Shown here one piece after another: positions 5,249 through 8,546 of a stretch of DNA of 8,546 bases (positions are counted from its first letter, which is position 1; the number at the start of each line of letters is the position of its first letter). This stretch comes from an uncultured Gammaproteobacteria bacterium (GTDB lineage: Bacteria > Pseudomonadota > Gammaproteobacteria > Pseudomonadales > Pseudohongiellaceae). The DNA lies in assembly GCA_903889815.1 (NCBI GenBank), contig CAISYX010000299.1, positions 1 through 8,546 on the forward strand, read 5' to 3'. Below the pieces are notes generated by a model that did not search any database, had not been told where the DNA came from, and worked only from the letters and a program-made list of their open reading frames with translations. Made by a program: the position numbers and the translations under genes.

Positions 5249-6946
5249 CTAGTCTCCAGCTTCGTAGTACGTCCAGTAACCCATGAACATTTCTTCCCAG
5301 CTCTGCAGTCCAAATCTTACTTCCTTGTCGGGGTCTGGATTTGCGGGATTGAACTCAGAATTGTCAAATGCTCCAGTTACGTGAACCCGAGTGCCGGCGG
5401 GAAGGAACTTATGCTCTGAGAGTTGGTAGGTAGGTTGCCATGCATAGCTATAGTTCGGAACATTAAGAAGATCTTCTCTAGTACCATCTGGATACTCAAC
5501 TGAAAACTTCATGTCCTTGCCACGAAAGTGCATGTGAGCACGGAGACCGTTGACTACAACAGCTTCTTTGAACAGATAGCTGCCACGCACCTCGTGATTG
5601 TACGCATGCGGAGGAATAACAAACATGCCGGCTACTGTCCGAGTCAGATTTTCATGTGCTGGAGGCTCGTCATAGAAATACATGCCCAAAGTCGTCTGGT
5701 CCGAAGTCGCTCTTCCATTGGTCGTAAAATGGAATTGCATGGAGAGCTTGTGCCCAGCCGGTATCAGTACGCCAGTGTCCTCAGGAAAAACCATTGCCTC
5801 GACCTTGCCTGGCGCATAGCCCTCTAGAAAGCGAGTGGCTTCTGTCGATGCCGGGCTTGCCTCACCCCCATTGAACGCTTCATCCGGCGCGGTAACATAG
5901 GTCAACAAGTGATGGAGTACAGTCTCATCTCCCGGGATGAACTGAACAGCCTTGACCCATTTGTCTTCAGTAAAGGGTAGCTCCAGGTCTACATTGATGT
6001 ACTCAAGTACTCCAGTTGCAGGAATTTCCTGCTGAGGAGACTGAACAATGAAATCCGGTTCGCCCAATTGCCAAGATTTGACGTCAGGATAGGCGAGGTT
6101 GCTTAGAGGGTCTACTTGGAAGCTTCCGCGTGGCGCTCCAGCATCAATCCAGTTGACAACGGTCTGCAAAGCTTCATCACTGATGTAAGCAGCATTGCTG
6201 AAGTGCCCAATGGAGGAATCAACCTGCATAGGAGGCATTCTTTTGGTCAGAAGGACTTCGCGAATCATTGGCGACCAGCCTTGAAGCATCAGATGGCTAT
6301 CCATGGCAAACGGCCCAATACCGCCCTCTCTATGACAAGAAGCGCAATTTTCGATGATCACTGGTGCGACATCATTCGCGTAATCAGGCGCATCGCTTCC
6401 AGCAACCGCCACAGAACTCAAATCGAGGGAGCAACCGTTTGAGTCTAACTCTACAGTTTCAGTTGCGACTCCATTTGCAGCCGATTGAATTTGGTTCGAT
6501 AGATCCGTCCCGATAGGGCCTCGAAAGAGGACGGACAATGTCTGGGGGTCAAGTACCAGAACCTCCCCTGCCTTGGTGATCTTCAAAGTCTTCGCAACTA
6601 ACTGACTGCTATCAAGCAAAATAGGCAGATCGAGTTTTTGTGTCTGGGCAGCTTGACGGATGGCACCAAGATCTTCGTTTGCTGAATTGATCAACAGAAA
6701 GGCTACGTTCTTGCTCTCCCATTCCGTCTTTAGCGCTTTGAACGATTCAAGAGTTTCAGCACTTGATGCGCAAGACACGGACTGAGACATCAGAACCAGT
6801 GCTTCTGAATGCCCATAGCGACTGAACTGGTGAAAATCACCGACCTGATCAAGAAGAGCGAAGTCCCCTGCACGCTCAGGCGCAGCCGAAACAGTACTAG
6901 AGCAAACGATAAGCGACAACGCAAAAACCGAATTAATGAACTTCAT
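5249..6946 (-). CDS. Exported thioredoxin-like/cytochrome c/copper monooxygenase-like fusion protein (copy 1)
   Basis: The 565-residue protein has the same domain order as its downstream paralogue and is similar to it along the whole length. The signal peptide is about residues 1-21 (cleavage near VSA-AP). A thioredoxin/peroxiredoxin-like domain (about 24-160) keeps one Cys (Cys59) where the active site lies, with a second free Cys at 172. The cytochrome c domain has CASCH (201-205) and RMPPM (236-240). The PHM/DBH-like module has His345-His346, His406, HMH at 471-473 and Met553 in WEEM, matching the expected CuH and CuM ligand pattern. The ATG at 6946 has GAGGGA (6958-6953) six bases upstream, a strong ribosome binding site. 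The haem may feed electrons to the copper centre. Electron donor and substrate are unknown. Confidence 0.88.
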   Translation of the reverse strand: MKFINSVFALSLIVCSSTVSAAPERAGDFALLDQVGDFHQFSRYGHSEALVLMSQSVSCASSAETLESFKALKTEWESKNVAFLLINSANEDLGAIRQAAQTQKLDLPILLDSSQLVAKTLKITKAGEVLVLDPQTLSVLFRGPIGTDLSNQIQSAANGVATETVELDSNGCSLDLSSVAVAGSDAPDYANDVAPVIIENCASCHREGGIGPFAMDSHLMLQGWSPMIREVLLTKRMPPMQVDSSIGHFSNAAYISDEALQTVVNWIDAGAPRGSFQVDPLSNLAYPDVKSWQLGEPDFIVQSPQQEIPATGVLEYINVDLELPFTEDKWVKAVQFIPGDETVLHHLLTYVTAPDEAFNGGEASPASTEATRFLEGYAPGKVEAMVFPEDTGVLIPAGHKLSMQFHFTTNGRATSDQTTLGMYFYDEPPAHENLTRTVAGMFVIPPHAYNHEVRGSYLFKEAVVVNGLRAHMHFRGKDMKFSVEYPDGTREDLLNVPNYSYAWQPTYQLSEHKFLPAGTRVHVTGAFDNSEFNPANPDPDKEVRFGLQSWEEMFMGYWTYYEAGD

Positions 6947-7345
6947 AAAACATCCCTCAGTAAAGAAAATTCAGGTACGCGAAGATACATCAAGCGAATC
7001 AGCGCTTCCTGAGAAAAATGCCGCTACGGTGAAAAATCTACACGGAATTCCATCGCACGTGAAAAAGTCTGGCGTTTGCAACAGACGCACTCCGTGCATC
7101 ACTTCCGGACACGCCGCAGTGTACTTCACGGAGCCCGATATCAACCAGCCAATCGACAGGATGCATAATTATAAGGCCGATCCACTAAGGCAAATTCAAA
7201 GCAGTCACAAAACCTCTAAGCTATTCCTTGATTTCAATTTTTAGACAACAAATTCAGGGTATTGGAAACACTCATTACTACGCCGACTCTGCCCCTCAAG
7301 GTTTCTGGCAGCACTGATTGCCAGGATCAAGAGGACAAATCACAG
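6947..7345. other. Non-coding leader of the first monooxygenase-like gene
   Basis: I see no convincing gene in this 399-base stretch. On the minus strand it could hold a long leader: a perfect TATAAT lies at 7173-7168 without a good -35, 221 bases from the ATG. Inside are an inverted repeat CTCCGTG (7090-7096)/CACGGAG (7127-7133), with CAC/GTG (7100-7102/7119-7121) possibly extending the stem, and GCGTTTGCAAC (7072-7082), which recurs upstream of the paralogue. Plus-strand frames here are unsupported. Confidence 0.4.
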
Positions 7346-7513
7346 ATGAAGCCCTGCATTGAAGAACACGTTTCTCACACTCATGAGCTTCTGATGGGCG
7401 AGAGGCCTTATCAGCGAAGAATCACGTTTTGTGACGCCGCTGACTTGCAAATTAGTGCGATTGCGCACATGGGCGCTAATGGCTGCTGTCTTGGCACTGC
7501 CGTGATTCACTAG
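7346..7513 (+). CDS. Possible small His/Cys-containing protein, 55 residues
   Basis: This is a short plus-strand frame in an otherwise empty gap, with opposite orientation to every other gene. The ATG at 7346 has GAGGA (7331-7335) ten bases upstream. The product begins MKPCIEEHVSHTHELL and ends TAVIH. It carries Cys at 4, 29, 47 and 48 and His at 8, 11, 13, 41 and 55, a spread that could bind metal. It has no signal peptide or membrane segment, and I recognise no family. I found no clear promoter. It may be a real small gene, a decayed remnant, or chance. Confidence 0.28.
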   Translation: MKPCIEEHVSHTHELLMGERPYQRRITFCDAADLQISAIAHMGANGCCLGTAVIH

Positions 7514-7744
7514 GTCACGCTAACAGGTCAATTCGGAGGGACATCAAATGTATCGGCGCCTAATTATTCGTCGGGCAAAATCAAATTGCCGCTGAGTTCG
7601 CGGGGAAAGTTCCATTGTGAAAGCAAGACGAGATGGCGATCACGTCAATAGATCAGGTGACGAAAGGTTTGAGTGAGAATCACTTGACGAATCCGGAGAG
7701 GATGCCACCCTCCCTCAAAGACGGGCAACCTGCTCTCTCTGGCC
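7514..7744. other. Gene-poor spacer with a 15-codon mini-ORF
   Basis: No recognisable gene was found. The one striking element is GGAGGG (7535-7540) seven bases before an ATG at 7548, opening a frame of only 15 codons (MYRRLIIRRAKSNCR, stop 7593-7595). The frame is basic (five Arg, one Lys). A textbook ribosome binding site before so short a frame suggests a leader peptide, a tiny protein or the start of a decayed gene. AGTGA-GAA-TCACT (7673-7685) is a minor hairpin. Confidence 0.3.
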
Positions 7745-7787
7745 ATCAATAAAAATCTCAAGATATTGATAAATATAAATAATATCT
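7745..7787. terminator. AT-rich overlapping hairpins at the end of the HupE/UreJ-type gene
   Basis: Two perfect 7-bp inverted repeats overlap: ATCAATA (7745-7751) with TATTGAT (7764-7770), and AGATATT (7761-7767) with AATATCT (7781-7787). They cannot form together. For minus-strand transcription the second begins inside the TAG stop and is followed by TGAGATTTTTATT, a T-rich run. That arrangement is terminator-like, but the stem is nearly all A-T and therefore weak. Confidence 0.35.
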
Positions 7788-8546
7788 AAACAGGCAGTTT
7801 TTCCTTGGAGGCGCTCTCGGGCTTCGTGATTTCAAATTTCTGAAACACTGAGCTCATTATCCAAAGCACCAATGTTGCAACAATGAGCAGTACGCCCCAC
7901 TCGCCAAGAGCCCCGTAAAAAGCTGAATCCATAGCAGGCCAACGAATGTCGTATTCCATCAAAGATGCAAATCGTTCAGACATCCAGTGCCACGCGCTAT
8001 GTGCAACCAGTGCCGAAAGAAGAACAATCCCCACTTTCTCAGAGGGAATTTTCTTGAATAGCACGGCCAGCAGGGGCACAACCAAACAAAGTACCAGTAG
8101 TTGACCAAGTTCGACTCCAACGTTGAATGACAGCAACGCCGTCAACATGTAGCCGCCCGCAAATTGCATGCTTTCTGTGAGCAAAAACGAAAAGCCAAAC
8201 CCATGAATCAAGCCGAACCCGAAGGTCACAACCCATCTGGACCGCTGATCAAATCCGATGATGTTTTCGAATGCCATATAGACAATAGAAAGGGCAATTA
8301 GAGTCTCGATTAGGGGCGGGAACCACAAGACAGAAGGGACTACACCCATTACGGATCCAATCAAAGTGATGGAGTGCGCTATTGTGAAAGATGAAATTAC
8401 TGGGACAAGAGACCTAATGCTTCTAAGCGGGATCACAAGACACAGAAGGAAAAGCAAGTGGTCAGTGCCCTCCAGAATATGATCGAAGCCCAATACGACA
8501 AATCTCCAAGAGGCCTGGAACCAGCTTGGATCCAGATAAACCAAGC
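7786..8546 (-). CDS. HupE/UreJ-type multi-pass membrane protein (5' end outside window)
   Basis: The visible 253 codons run to TAG at 7788-7786. The frame stays open to the window edge. A TTG at 8544 could be read as a start, but relatives of this type usually have extra N-terminal sequence, so I treat the gene as truncated by the window. Counting from that TTG, the segment holds the family's conserved signatures: GFDHILEGTDHLLFLL (19-34), FTIAHSITL (53-61), FGFGLIHGFGFS (108-119), LLSFNVGVELGQLL (137-150) and AHSAWHW (181-187). About six to seven hydrophobic helices are visible, with His and Asp inside or beside them. HupE and UreJ proper are nickel transporters; this broader subfamily has no settled function. 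It precedes the two monooxygenase-like genes on the same strand, 839 bases away. Confidence 0.85.
   Translation of the reverse strand, partial: LVYLDPSWFQASWRFVVLGFDHILEGTDHLLFLLCLVIPLRSIRSLVPVISSFTIAHSITLIGSVMGVVPSVLWFPPLIETLIALSIVYMAFENIIGFDQRSRWVVTFGFGLIHGFGFSFLLTESMQFAGGYMLTALLSFNVGVELGQLLVLCLVVPLLAVLFKKIPSEKVGIVLLSALVAHSAWHWMSERFASLMEYDIRWPAMDSAFYGALGEWGVLLIVATLVLWIMSSVFQKFEITKPESASKEKLPV

Noticed and set aside
6936..7244. 102-residue plus-strand open frame across the start of the first monooxygenase-like gene
   Set aside because: It begins inside the opposite-strand gene's signal-peptide codons, has no good ribosome binding site, and its product looks like random basic/polar sequence.
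7600..7740. Possible riboswitch in the G/C-rich part of the gap
   Set aside because: I compared it by eye with fluoride, glycine, TPP and cobalamin riboswitch signatures and could not match conserved cores. The position, behind a gene end, also gives it no clear target.
1..8546. CRISPR arrays, insertion sequences, phage genes
   Set aside because: No regularly spaced repeats, transposase motifs or target-site duplications were seen on either strand, and no integrase or partial tRNA duplicate next to the tRNAs.

Overview
The window looks like a stretch of a gammaproteobacterial chromosome. Its first 3.2 kb is a conserved housekeeping block, read entirely on the minus strand in the order birA, coaX, a SPOR-like envelope protein gene, tRNA-Tyr(GTA), tRNA-Gly(TCC), tRNA-Thr(GGT) and the start of tuf (EF-Tu). 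The same order is known from Pseudomonas-type genomes, and the tRNA-tuf part also resembles the E. coli thrU-tyrU-glyT-thrT-tufB cluster. The sequence does not fix the genus. The accessory genes next to it suggest an aerobic, probably aquatic relative, but that is inference.

Layout, reading the minus strand from high to low coordinates: 8546-7786 is the 3' part of a HupE/UreJ-type membrane protein gene, cut by the window edge. 7785-6947 is an 839-base gap with an AT-rich hairpin cluster, a possible small plus-strand gene (7346-7513), a 15-codon mini-ORF with a strong ribosome binding site, and the leader of the next gene. 6946-5249 and 5119-3398 are two tandem paralogues. Each encodes an exported protein with a thioredoxin/peroxiredoxin-like domain, a one-haem cytochrome c domain and a C-terminal copper monooxygenase-like module of the PHM/DBH type. 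3397-3212 is a terminator-like hairpin and the birA upstream region. 3211-1 is the housekeeping block.

The housekeeping part combines birA (biotin ligase/repressor) and coaX (type III pantothenate kinase), which abut with no intergenic base, then a membrane-anchored SPOR-like protein. A near-consensus stable-RNA promoter overlaps the stop codon of the SPOR-like gene and should drive the tRNA-tuf transcript. The tRNA-Gly/tRNA-Thr spacer can form a long hairpin.

The most interesting part is the tandem pair of three-domain redox proteins. Each carries its own haem and a full set of copper-ligand-like residues (HH, H, HxH, M) in one secreted chain, so each could be a periplasmic copper monooxygenase with a built-in electron-transfer domain. 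The neighbouring HupE/UreJ-type protein could serve metal supply or membrane anchoring. The substrate and the role of the neighbours are unknown. The two upstream regions share an 11-base motif, and a 13-bp inverted repeat brackets the presumed promoter of the second copy.
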